From JBBIQS01 sp037442205 (lineage in GTDB: Bacteria; Myxococcota; Myxococcia; Myxococcales; UBA5297): a DNA stretch of 64,000 nucleotides. The notes below the pieces were generated by a model. That model saw only the letters and a program-made list of their open reading frames with translations. It was not told where the DNA came from and searched no databases. The translations under genes were made by a program, and so were the position numbers. Positions 1-10,800 of this stretch are shown in pieces. Numbering within the stretch: the stretch's first letter is position 1; every line of letters starts with the position of its first letter. The stretch is from contig JBBIQS010000025.1 in the NCBI GenBank assembly GCA_037442205.1, positions 1-64,000 of the forward strand, in the 5' to 3' direction.

Positions 1-1407
1 GCGCAGCAGCTGCTGGCCACCGCCGCCGCCGCCGCCACCACCGGCGAGCTGGCCCAGGCGCGGGCCGCCGCCCAGCGCTTCGACCTCGCCAACGCCCGCC
101 TGCGCCAGACCGACGCCTCCCAGGCCGAGCACCTCGACAAGCCCTTCCACCAGCTGATGGAGACCGGCCGAGCAATGGTCGAGGCCACCGCCAACCAGGA
201 GTGGGACCGCGCCGGGGCGCTGACCCTGCAGTTCCAGGGCGAAGCGAAGACGCTGGAGGCGGCGCTGGAGGAGCTGGCCGCGCGCCGGCGGGAGAGCCAG
301 CAGGCTGCGCTGGCCGGCATCGAGAGCGGGGTGCGGCGACAGGCGCGAAACTTCGGCATCGGCATCCTGGCCTGCGTGGGCCTGGGGCTGTTCCTCAGCT
401 GGTCGCTGCGGCGCCGGCTGATCGTGCCGCTGGCGCACCTGAGCGAGATCTCCTCCCGGGTGGCTGCCGAGGGCGACCTGACCCAGGAGATCGCGATCAA
501 CTCCTCCGACGAGCTGGGGGAGCTGGCGCAGTCGTTCAAGGCGATGATGTGGCGGCTGCGCGAGATCACCATGGCCCTGCGCCAGGCGACCGAGCGGCTG
601 TCGGTCTCGGCCAGCGAGCTGCGCCATGGCACCTCCGAGCAGGAGCAGATGGCCGCCCAGCAGGCCTCGGCGCTCCACCAGACCGCCAGCACCGCCCAGC
701 AGATCAAGCAGACCTCGCTCTCGGTCTCCGACCAGGCCGAGGCGGTGCTGCGCGCCGCCGAGCGCGCCGACGCCGTCGGCCGGCAGGGCAACGAGGCCAT
801 CGAGCAGAGCTTGAACGGGCTGGAGCAGATGCGCGAACAGCTGGGCCAGATCAGCCAGCGGATCGCCGCCCTGGGCGAGGCCACCACCCACATCGGCGGA
901 GTGACCGCCACCGTCAAGGACCTGGCCGACCAGTCGCACGTGCTGGCCCTCAACGCCTCGATCGAGGCGGCGCGCGCCGGCGAGCAGGGGCGCGGCTTCG
1001 CGGTGGTGGCCCAGGAGGTCCGCAACCTCTCCGAGCAGTCGATCAAGGCCACCCAGCAGGTGAACGTGATCCTGGCCAACATCAACTCCGCCCTGCGGGG
1101 CGCGCTGCAGATCGGCGAGGAGAACTCGCGGCGGATGGAGGTCGGGCTGGCCGGAATGCGCTCCTCGGGCGACAGCCTCAGGGCGCTGAGCGCGATCGTC
1201 GGCGAGAACCTGGCGGCCGCCCGGCGCATCGCCGCCGCGGTGGGCGAGCAGAACACCGGCATCGGCCAGGTCTTCGAGTCGATGAGCGAGCTGTCGGCGC
1301 TGATGACCCAGACCGAGGCCAAGAACAAGGCCACCGCCGCCACCGCCGGCACGGTGCAGGAGGTCTCGGTCGAGATCTCCCGGGCGGTCGGCGCCTACCG
1401 CGTCTAA
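1..1407 (+). CDS. Methyl-accepting chemotaxis protein, 5' end outside window
   Basis: This is the C-terminal 468 codons of a chemoreceptor; the frame is open from the first base, so the true start lies upstream. The visible part begins with an Ala-rich helical region typical of a periplasmic four-helix sensor. One membrane segment (nt about 349-405) is followed by a HAMP linker with basic residues and the PLAHL motif. The methyl-accepting signalling hairpin comes last, with its conserved tip near nt 955-1040 (NASIEAARAGEQGRGFAVVA, then QEVRNLSEQS). It would signal through the CheA/CheW complex, whose genes lie about 11-15 kb downstream on the same strand. The ligand cannot be inferred. Confidence 0.93.
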   Translation, partial: AQQLLATAAAAATTGELAQARAAAQRFDLANARLRQTDASQAEHLDKPFHQLMETGRAMVEATANQEWDRAGALTLQFQGEAKTLEAALEELAARRRESQQAALAGIESGVRRQARNFGIGILACVGLGLFLSWSLRRRLIVPLAHLSEISSRVAAEGDLTQEIAINSSDELGELAQSFKAMMWRLREITMALRQATERLSVSASELRHGTSEQEQMAAQQASALHQTASTAQQIKQTSLSVSDQAEAVLRAAERADAVGRQGNEAIEQSLNGLEQMREQLGQISQRIAALGEATTHIGGVTATVKDLADQSHVLALNASIEAARAGEQGRGFAVVAQEVRNLSEQSIKATQQVNVILANINSALRGALQIGEENSRRMEVGLAGMRSSGDSLRALSAIVGENLAAARRIAAAVGEQNTGIGQVFESMSELSALMTQTEAKNKATAATAGTVQEVSVEISRAVGAYRV

Positions 1408-1530
1408 GCGCGCACTCGGCGAGCGAGCGGCGCAGCGTCGCTTTCACTCGGCGAGGACGGGCGCCGAGGCTTCGGCGGGGATCGGCATCCTCGATCCCCG
1501 GGGAAACCCCTGCGCCAGGGCGGCCCGTTT

Positions 1531-1571
1531 GGGCGAGCTGTCGGCGATCCGACAGAGCCGACTGCTCGCCC
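1531..1571. other. Nested stem-loop downstream of mcp
   Basis: The outer arms GGGCGAGC (1531-1538) and GCTCGCCC (1564-1571) are perfect complements. Between them TGTCGG (1539-1544) and CCGACA (1549-1554) form an inner hairpin with a CGAT loop. A short pyrimidine stretch follows (CTTTCC). It could be a Rho-independent terminator for mcp or a structured RNA element. The pairing is visible; the role is inferred. Confidence 0.45.
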
Positions 1572-1601
1572 CTTTCCGCTAGTGGTCAGTGCCGTGCAGA
1601 T

Positions 1602-1624
1602 GGCGGTTGGCGGGCCGCCTTTTT
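1602..1624 (+). terminator. Hairpin with five-T run before fas promoter
   Basis: GGCGG (1602-1606) can pair with CCGCC (1615-1619), and five T residues follow immediately (1620-1624). The stem is short but GC-only. It lies just before the fas promoter, so it would insulate fas from read-through out of mcp. Confidence 0.45.
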
Positions 1625-1626
1625 CG

Positions 1627-1655
1627 TTGAAGCGGCCCTGCCCCCCGTCTAGAAC
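1627..1655 (+). promoter_or_regulatory. Sigma70-like promoter of fas
   Basis: TTGAAG (1627-1632), a 17-base spacer and TAGAAC (1650-1655). Transcription would start near 1662, giving a long (about 230-base) leader before the fas ATG. Confidence 0.5.
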
Positions 1656-1893
1656 CCCCGCCTGCGACGGCCGAGAGGCCGCTGAGGGGGCAGGTGGTTT
1701 CGTAAGGGCTCGACCATCTGGTTGAGCGGCACCCCGACAGCGCTCGGCCGTGACAGAGGCGGTCGAGACATCGAATGAGCTGCGTCGCCGCGAGACCCGT
1801 CCCCGATCGCCCAGAGCCGCGCCTGCGGAGGCCTGCCGGCCTGCCGGCGGCCGCAGCCCACCAACCCCACCCGATGGCATCCAGGAGAGCCGC

Positions 1894-4800
1894 ATGAGCT
1901 CGAATGACTCCAGGAAGGGAAGCACCGGCGCCCAGGTCCAGGTCGAGAGTCTGCTCCCGGGCCTCGACGCGCCGGCCGAGGTGGTCGAGCTGCTGGGGGA
2001 CCTCTTCGCGCCCATCGCCCGGGAGCGGCCCGACGCCCGGGCCCACGCCTTGGCCCACACCCTGCGCGCGCGGCTCGGCGACGCCCATCACGGCTGGGAG
2101 GCGCAGCGCGTACGCCGCGCCCGCGAGGCCCTCGACCGCTACCTGGACCAGGCCCGCGCGCCCTCCGAGGCCGCGCCGCGCAACGTGCTGGCGCCGATCC
2201 CGTCGCTGCTCGCCCAAGCGCACACGGGCGAGCGGCCCCTGGCTTTCGTCTTCGGCGGCCAGTCGGCCACCGGCTTCTGGGACGAGCTGGCCGCCCTCTA
2301 TCGCGCCAGCCACGAGACCCGCGCCCTCGCCGGCGCGGTGTCGCACCGCCTCTCCTCCGAGCTGGCCTCGATGCGCCCCGACGAGCGCGCCCTGTTCACC
2401 GAGGGGCTGGACCTGGCTGGCTGGCTGGAGCGCCCGCGGTCGCGCCCGCGCGACGCCTACCTCAACAGCACCCTGGTCTCCCAGCCGATCATCTTCGTCG
2501 GCCAGGTCGGCCAGTACCTGCGCCTGCTCTCCTCGGGCTACGGCCGCGAGGAGCTGCGCACCAGCGTGCGCGCCCTGGCCGGCCATTCCCAGGGGCTGAT
2601 GCCGGCGCTGCTGGTCTCCGAGACCTGGGGCAAGGACCAGGTCGTCGAGCGCGCCGGCGACTATGCCGCCTACTTCCTCTACCAGGGCCTGCGGATGCGC
2701 CAGGCGTACTTCGCCCCGGCCGTTCCGCCCTCGCTGCTGGCCGAGGCCCAGAAGGCCGGCGCCGGGGCTCCGGCGCCGATGGCCTCGGTGGTCGGGCTCA
2801 CCACCGATGAGCTGCGCGGCCTGATCGCCAGGCTAGGGCTTCGGGTCTACCAGACGCTCGACAACGCCCGCCTGCGCAAGGTGGTCTCCGGCCCGCCCGC
2901 CGAGCTGGAGGTGCTGCGCCGCGCGCTGGCCGACGACTTCGCCGAGAAGAAGAAGGCGAGGAGCGCCGGGCGCTACGGCGGCCCGCTGCGCGCGCGCGAC
3001 TTCCAGTACCTGCCCTTCGACGGCGCCTACCACTCGCCGTACATGGCCGACGGGATGGCGCCGCTGCTCGAGGACTGCCGGCGGCTGGGCTTCCGGCTGG
3101 AGAAGGCCTCGCTCGCGCTGCCGGTGATCGACACCGCCAGCGGCGAGGACATCCGCGAGGCGGGCGACGTGCTGGCCCGGGCGGTGAACGTTCAGTTCAC
3201 CGAGCCGGTGGCCTGGCTGGCCGACGTCCGCGCCCTGGTCGAACGCGGCGCCAGGACCCTCCTGGACTTCGGGCCCGGCGAAGGGGTGCAGCGGATGACC
3301 GCGGCCATCCTGCGCGGCACCGGCGCGCTCTCGCTGGCGGTCGCCGTGGACGCGCAGCGGACCCTGGCGCTGCGCGCCGACCAGGCTCCGGCCGCGCCCC
3401 TGGCCTATTCGTCCTTCGCGCCCGGGCTGGTGGAGACCGCCGACGGCAGGGTCCGCATCGACAACCGCTACACCCGGTTCACCGGGCGTTCGCCGGTCAT
3501 CCTGCCGGGGATGACCCCGACCACCGCCGACGCCGAGATCGTCGTCGCCGCGGCCAGCGCCGGCTTCACCAGCGAGCTGGCTGGAGGCGGCCAGGTCACC
3601 TCCGAGATCTTCCGCAAGCGCATGGGCGAGATCGCCCGCAAGATCGCTCCCGGCGCCGGCGTGGTCCTGAACGCGCTCTACCTCGACCCCTACCTGTGGA
3701 AGCTGCAGCTGGGAGAGGACAAGCTGGCGCTGCGGCTGCGCGACGAGGGTCTCCCGCTGGTGGGCATCACCGTCAGCGCCGGGGTCCCGCCGGTCGAGGA
3801 GGCGGCTGCCCTGCTGCGCGAGCTGACCGCGCACGGCCTGTGGCTCAACTCCTTCAAGCCCGGGACCGCCGAGCAGATCGAAGCCGTGCTGGCCATCGCC
3901 GACGCCGTTCCCGAGATCACCTTCACGATCCAGATCGAGGGCGGGAAGGCCGGCGGCCACCACAGCTGGGAGGACCTGCACGAGCTGGTCGCCGGCAGCT
4001 ATGACGCCATCCGCCAGCGCTCGAACCTTCTGCTGGCGGTCGGCGGCGGCATCGCCACCGAGGCCCAGGCCACCGCCTACCTCGACGGCTCCTGGTCGCT
4101 GCCGCTGCAACTGCCGGCGATGCCGGTCGACGCGGTGTTCGTCGGCACCCTGGCGATGGCGGCCAAGGAGGCGCGCACCGCGCCCCAGGTGAAGGCCGAG
4201 CTCGCGCAGGCCAAAGGCACACCGGAGTGGGTCCTGGATGCCGAGTCGGTCGGAGGGATGACCTCGGGCCGCAGCCAGCTCGACGCCGCCCTCTACTCGC
4301 TCGACAACTATGCCGCCCAGGCCGGGCGGCTTCTGGACGCGGTGGCCCGCGACCCCGACAGCATCCCGCGGCGCAAGGCGGAGATCGTCGCGGCCCTCGC
4401 CAAGACCGCCAAGCCTTACTTCGGCGACGTCGAAGAGATGACCTGCGCCGCCGTCCTGGCCCGCCTGTTCGAGCTGATGGCCATCGGCGAAGGAGGCGAA
4501 TACGAAGACGGCCGGTGGCTCGACCGGACTCACCGCAGCCGGGCGCTGGATCTGGTGCGGTTGCTCGAGGCGCGCCTTCATGGCGGCGAAGCGCCCTTTG
4601 CTTCAATCGCGGCCGATGACGCGGCCCTCGACGACCCCGGGGCGCTGCTGGCCCGCTTCGACGCGGCCTACCCAGCCGCGCGGCAGACGCTGGTTCATCC
4701 GCAGGATGCCCGGGCGTTCCTGGAGATCTGCAAGCGCCCCGGCAAGCCGGTGAGCTTCGTGCCGGTGATCGATCGGGACGTGCGCCGCTGGTACAAGTCG

Positions 4801-7800
4801 GACAGCCTTTGGCAGAGCCACTGCCGCCGGTTCCCGGCCGGATCGACGCTGGTGATCCCTGGCCCGGAGGCCCTCGCCGGCATCGACCAGATCGACGAGC
4901 CGGTGGCGGAGCTTCTGGGCCGCTTCGAGGCCCACGCCGTCAGATCGCTCGCTGCCCGGGTCGAGTCCCGCCAAGCGACGTGGTCTCTCGAGCGGCGGCG
5001 CAAGACGGCCCCCTCCGGCGAGGAGCAAGGAAAGCTGCCGTGCGACGCGGTGCCCGGAGAGAGCGCGCAGGCCTTTCTGGCGCGAGTGGCGGCCTGCGGA
5101 ACCGGCCCGCTGGCGGCGGCGCTCACCTGCCCCGAAACAGTGATCGTGGGCAAGGGAGTCGGAGGCGAGCTGCGGGCGGTGCCCAATCCGCTGGCGCGGC
5201 TGTTCAGTCCCGCCGCCGGGCACGCCGTCCGCTGGCACCGGGCCGGGGACGGCGTCCTCTGCGAAGTCGCCCTCGAGGACAGCTCCGGCAAGGTGTGCGT
5301 GCGCGCCCGTCCGCGACCGGCGAGCGAGGGACGCCATCCTCTCGACGTGCGACTCGTCGCGCCCTCGGGAATTGACGGAACCGCGGTCGAGCTCGACCTC
5401 TCTCTGGATTGGGTCGAGCACGCCGAGCTCGGGCGGCTGGCCTGGCGCTACGATGACTTTCTGGACTCCCAGCTGGCCTTCTACGCCCGCGCCATCTTCG
5501 GCGGGCCGGTCGAGCCGGTGGCGGCCTTCGCGCCGGCTCGGGACCAGGTCACCGTGACCCGCGAGGCTATCGCCGCCTTCGCGCTGGCGACCTGCGACGA
5601 CTCCCGCGGGATCGTAGCCCCCGGCGAGCCCGCGCTGGCCCCGCTGAACATGAGCTTCGCGCTCGCCTGGCGGAGCATCTTCCGCGCGCTGGCCGGGGTG
5701 CGTCCGGACGTGGTCAGCCTGCTGCATGAGGAGAACGCGGTGCAGGCCAAGGCCGGTTGGCCGGTGCGCGAGGGCGACACCCTCGACACGGTCGCCTACC
5801 TCGCCAGCCAGGAGTCGATGCCCGGCGGGCGGCGCATCGCGATCGTCGCCGAGCTGACCCGCGGTCAGGTGCCGGTTGCTCAGATCACCAGCAGCTTCTT
5901 CATCCGCGCCCCCTTCGGCGGCGGCGACAGCGCCCTCGAGCGGCGCGCACCCTACTTCGCCGAACTGCGCCTCTCCGACTCCGCAAGCTGCCAGCTCCTG
6001 CTCGAGCAGCCTTGGCTGTCGGTGACAGATCCCAAGAAGCTCGCCCCGGGCTCGGTGCTGCGCCTGGTCTGCTCCCGCTTCTCCGAGGTCGCCGAGGGGA
6101 CTCGCCACCGGTTCGAGGCCAAGGGCGAGCTGCTGGCAGGCGAGACGGCGATCGGCGCGATCGAGCTGGGGCCGGAGCAGGTCCCGGCCGGCTGCCGGCG
6201 CCATCCGGTCTCCGAGCTGGCCTCCCTGCTCGCCGCCCCCGCCGACAGCGTCCGGCTGCCGTCGCCGCGAGCGCTGGGCACCAAGCTGCTGACCGCCCCT
6301 TCGGACATGGCGCACTACGCCCGCGCCAGCGGCGATCACAACCCGCTGCACGTCTGGGCGCCGCTGGCGCGGCTGGCCGGGCTGGACGGAACCATCGTCC
6401 ACGGGATGTGGACCGCCTCGGCGGCGCTGCACCGAGCGGTTCGGCTGGCGGCCGAGGGCGACGGGCGCCGGCTCATCGAGCTGCAGGCGCGCTTCCTCGC
6501 TCCCGTCGAGCGCGGCGAGCCGCTGGCGGTGCGCGTGCGCCAGCTGGGAATGCGCCGGGGCGCGCGCCTGGTCGAGCTCGACGCCGCTGCCCTGCGCAAC
6601 GGCAAGGAGCAGCCCGTGCTCTCCGGCCGCGCAACCCTCGCCGCCCCGAGGCAGGCCTACGTCTTCCCCGGCCAGGGCGTCCAGCGGGTGGGTATGGGAA
6701 TGCAGGCCTACGCGCGCTCGGCGGCCGCGCGCGCATCCTGGGACGAGGCCGAGGCGATATGCCGCGAGGAGCTGGGGTTCTCGCTCCTGCAGGTGGTGCG
6801 CGAGAACCCGCGCGAGCTGCCGGTGCGCGGCCAGCTGCTACGCCATCCGAGCGGAGTGCTGTTCCTGACCCAGTTCACCCAGGTGGCCATGGCCACCATG
6901 GCCGTGGCGCAGGTCCGCGAACTGGAGGAGCGCGGCGCGCTCAACTCCGGCGCCTACTTCTGCGGCCACAGCGTCGGCGAGTACTCGGCCCTGGGCGCCC
7001 TCACCGGAGTCGTCCCGCTGCGCGCGCTGCTGCAGATCGTCTACCAGCGCGGCAGCACCATGGATTCGCTGGTCCAGCGCGACGCCAACGGGCACTCGCC
7101 CTTCGCCATGGGAGTGGTCCGTCCGCACTACGCCGGCCAGACCGAGGAGTCCACCCAGGCCCTGGTCGCCGCGGTGTCTCGCGAGCTGGGGCTGCCGCTG
7201 GAGATCGTCAACTACAACATCCGCGGCAAGCAGTACTCGGTGACCGGCGACCGGGCCGCGCTGCGCGAGCTCTCGCTGCGGCTGGAGGAGCTGCAGGCGC
7301 GCGGGCCGGGCCGGGACGGCAAGCCGGCGTACCTGCCGGTGGAGGGCATCGACGTCCCCTTCCACTCCACGCTGCTGCGCGACGGGGTCCCGCTCTTCCG
7401 CAACTCGCTGGATCGCTGCGTCCCCGAGCGCTTCGACTACCAGCAGCTGGTCGGTCGCTATCTGCCGAACCTGGTGGCGAGGCCGTTCGAGCTCACCCGG
7501 GATTTTGCCGAGGCGGTCCTGGCGGCCTCGGGCTCGCCGGTGGTCACCGAGCTGCTCGGCGATTGGGACGCGGCGCTCGCCGATCCGGGGAAGGCCGCCC
7601 GCAGGCTCTTCCTGGAGCTGCTGGCCTACCAGTTCGCCTCGCCGGTGCGCTGGATCGAGACCCAGGAGCTGCTGTTCGAGCCCGAGACCGGGCTCGAGCA
7701 ATTCATCGAGATCGGCGCCGGCGAGCAGCCGGTGCTCAGCAACATGGCCCAGGCCACACTGGCCGCGATGCCTCTCCGCGCCGGGCAAATCCGGGTGCTG

Positions 7801-10800
7801 CACATCGAGCAGCACGCCGACCAGCTGCTCGGGCCCACCGGCCCGGTCGAGGAGGACCCGCTGCCCGTGCCCGCCGAGACCGCGCGGGAGGAGGCGGCAC
7901 CGTCCGCCACCGCGCCCGCGGTGCCCGCGCCCTCGGCGATTCCCAGCCCGGCGCCACAGCACCCCGCTCTGGCGGCTAGCGGCAGCAGCATCGCCGACGC
8001 ACCGGTGAGCGCGGCCGAGGCCCTCAGGCTCGTGCTGGCGCTGCAGACGAGGACCCGGCCAGAGCAGCTGAAGGAGACCGAGACCCTCGACGAGCTCCTG
8101 GGTGGCAACTCGGCCAAGCGCAACCAGGTGCTCGCCGACATCGGAGGAGAGTTCGGAATCGGCGCCATCGACGGCGCCCACGAGCTGCCCCTGGGCGAGC
8201 TCGCTCGCCAGTTGGCCGCGCGTGCTCCGCGCTATCAGGCCCCCGGCCGCTATCTCGGCGCTTCGCTCGACCAGTCCCTGGCGCGGGTCCTGGGCGGCGC
8301 CCGCTTCGGCAAGTCGGACGTCCTGGGCCATCTCGGCCGCGCCTGGGGACTGGGCGCGGGCCGCGCGATGAGCGTGGCGCTGCGCATCCCGCTGGCCGGG
8401 CGCGACGGGGCCTCGGTCCGCGGCGGGCCTCTCTCCCCTGCTCCGGTCGCCTCGATTGGCGATCGCGCCGCCGCCGAGGCCTGGCTCGACAGCCTGGTCC
8501 TGGCCTACGGCCGCGAGCAAGGCGTGGACATTCGGAAGCCGGTCGCGCAGTCGGCGGCCGCGGCGCAGGTCGACTCGCGTGCGCTGGCGGCGCTCGAGGA
8601 GAAGATCCTGGGCAAGGACGGTGCGCTCGCCCGCGCCGCCGAGGCCCTGCGGCCGACCGCCGACCCCGGCCGCGAACTCGCGGTCGACAGTGCGGCCCAG
8701 GCCGCCCAGGCTCGGCTCAGCGCCTTCGAGCGCGAGCACGGCGAGGCCTACGAGGCCGCCATCGCCGGGACCTTTGACCCGAAAAAGCACGTGGCCCTGG
8801 CCAGCAGCTGGGCCTGGATCCGCCGCGACGTCGCCGCCTACGCCGCCGGCCTCGCACGCGGCTCAGCTTCCGACCGTGCGGAGCTGCTGCGGCTTGCCGG
8901 TCGGCTCGATCCTCAGGCAATCGCATCCGCCCTTGCACTGGCGCAGGTCGCCGAGCGCGAGGGGCGCAGCCGAGACGCACGAGCGCTGCGGGAGCTCGCG
9001 GAGCGCGCCCGCAAACTGCCGGCGTTCGTCGCCGACTTCACCCCGACCGCGCCCGGGCTGGAGGTCGACGAGAACGGCGACTGGCGCGCGACGACCCGGC
9101 CGCGTCCCGGCGAGGCGGAGCCGTCGGCATTCGTCGAATCCCTGCTCGGCTCCGCCGATCACCGGCCGAGCGTGCGCGGCCATGAATCGGGACAGGGGTT
9201 CGCGGGCTATGAAGCGGCCTTGCGCCGATGCACGCGCGAGGGCCTCTCGTTCGCCGGAAGGACCGCCTTGGTCACCGGCGCCGGCCCGGGCGGCATCGCG
9301 CTGGAGATCGTGAAGTCCATTCTGGCGGGCGGCGGCCGGGTGGTGCTGACGACCTCGACCTACACCCCCGAGCGCCTCGCCTTCTACAAGCGCCTTTACC
9401 AGGAGCGCGGCGGCGCCGGCTCCGAGTTGCACGTCGTCCCCGCCAACCAGGGCTCGTTCGCCGACCTCGAATCCCTGGTCCGCTGGATGACCACTGCCCA
9501 GCCCGAGGCCACTTCGCCCAAGGGAGCCTGGTTCCCGGACTTGGTTGTTCCCTTCGGCGCCCTGGGCGACACCGCCTCTCTCGGCGGCTCGCCTCGTTCG
9601 CAGGCAGCGCTGCGCGTGCTCCTGCTCGGAGTGGAGAAGCTCATCGCCGCGATCGCCGAGGCCTGCAAGGCCGAACCTGGCGGCCAGCGCCGCTTCCACG
9701 TGCTGCTGCCGCTGTCGCCCAACCACGGCGTCTTCGGCGGCGACGGTATCTACGCCGAGAGCAAAGCGGCGCTGGAGGCGGTGCTCAACAAGTGGCGCAG
9801 CGAGCAGGCCTTCTGGGGCCGGCAGGCGACCGTGGTCGGCGCCCGCATCGGCTGGGTGCGCGGCACCGGGCTGATGAGCGCCAACGACGTCCTCTCCGAA
9901 GCGCTGGAGACCAGCGCCGGGGTACGCACCTACAGCCCCGAGGAGATGGGCCTGCTGCTGACCGCCCTCTGCTCGGACGAGCTGTGCGAGGCGGCCCAGC
10001 GCGAGCCGTTGCTGGCCGATCTCACCGGCGGCTTCGCATCGGTCAAGGACATCGCCGCGCAGGTGTCCGCGCTGCGCCTGAACCTGGGACGACAGGCCGC
10101 CGATCGCCGCCGGCTGCGCGAGTTGCGCCAGAAGCTCGACGAGCGCCTCGCGGGGGCCAAACCCCAGGCCGCGCTGGTCGCGCCCAAGCCGCGGCTGCGC
10201 CTGGAGGCGCCGGTTCCCACCGAGGAGGAATTGGCCGCCCTGCCGCCGCTGGATCACCTGGACCTGTCGCGGGTAGTGGCCATCGTCGGGTACGGCGAAG
10301 CGAGCCCCTGGGGCAGCTCCCGCTCACGGTGGGACTACGAGCGCGAAGGAACGCTCTCGCTGGAGGGCGTAGTCGAGCTCGCCTGGATCATGGGCCTCAT
10401 CCGCCCGCGGCAGGACGGGACCGGCTGGGAGGACGCCGGCAGCGGCCAGGCGGTGCCCGACCTCGAGATCAAGGCGCGCTACGAGAAGCAGGTTCTCTCG
10501 CACGCTGGAGTCCGGATCACCGAGCCCAGCCTGGCCAACTTCGATCCCAAGGGCGCCCTCTCTTTCGCCGAAGTGCGCCTCGATCAGGACTTCCGCTTCC
10601 GCGCCCCGAACCGCGCCGACGCCGAGGCAATGAAGAGGGCCGATCCCGAGCACACGACCGTGCTCGCCGAGGAGGACGGCAGCTTCACCGTGGTGCGCAA
10701 GCGCGGCGCGGTGGTGCGGGTGCCCAAGGCCCTGCGCGTCGACCGCGACGTCGCCGGCCAGGTCCCCTCGGGCTGGGACGCCCAACGCTACGGCATCCCC

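Larger units (their letters stand above)
1408..1893. other. Intergenic region between mcp and fas
   Basis: This 486-base stretch has no convincing gene. From left to right it holds a nested hairpin (1531-1571), a terminator-like hairpin with a T-run (1602-1624), a sigma70-like promoter (1627-1655) and a leader of about 230 bases before fas. A GTG at 1750 is in frame with fas and would add 48 residues. The added sequence is low-complexity, Arg/Pro-rich and lacks a good ribosome site, so I treat it as leader. Confidence 0.6.
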
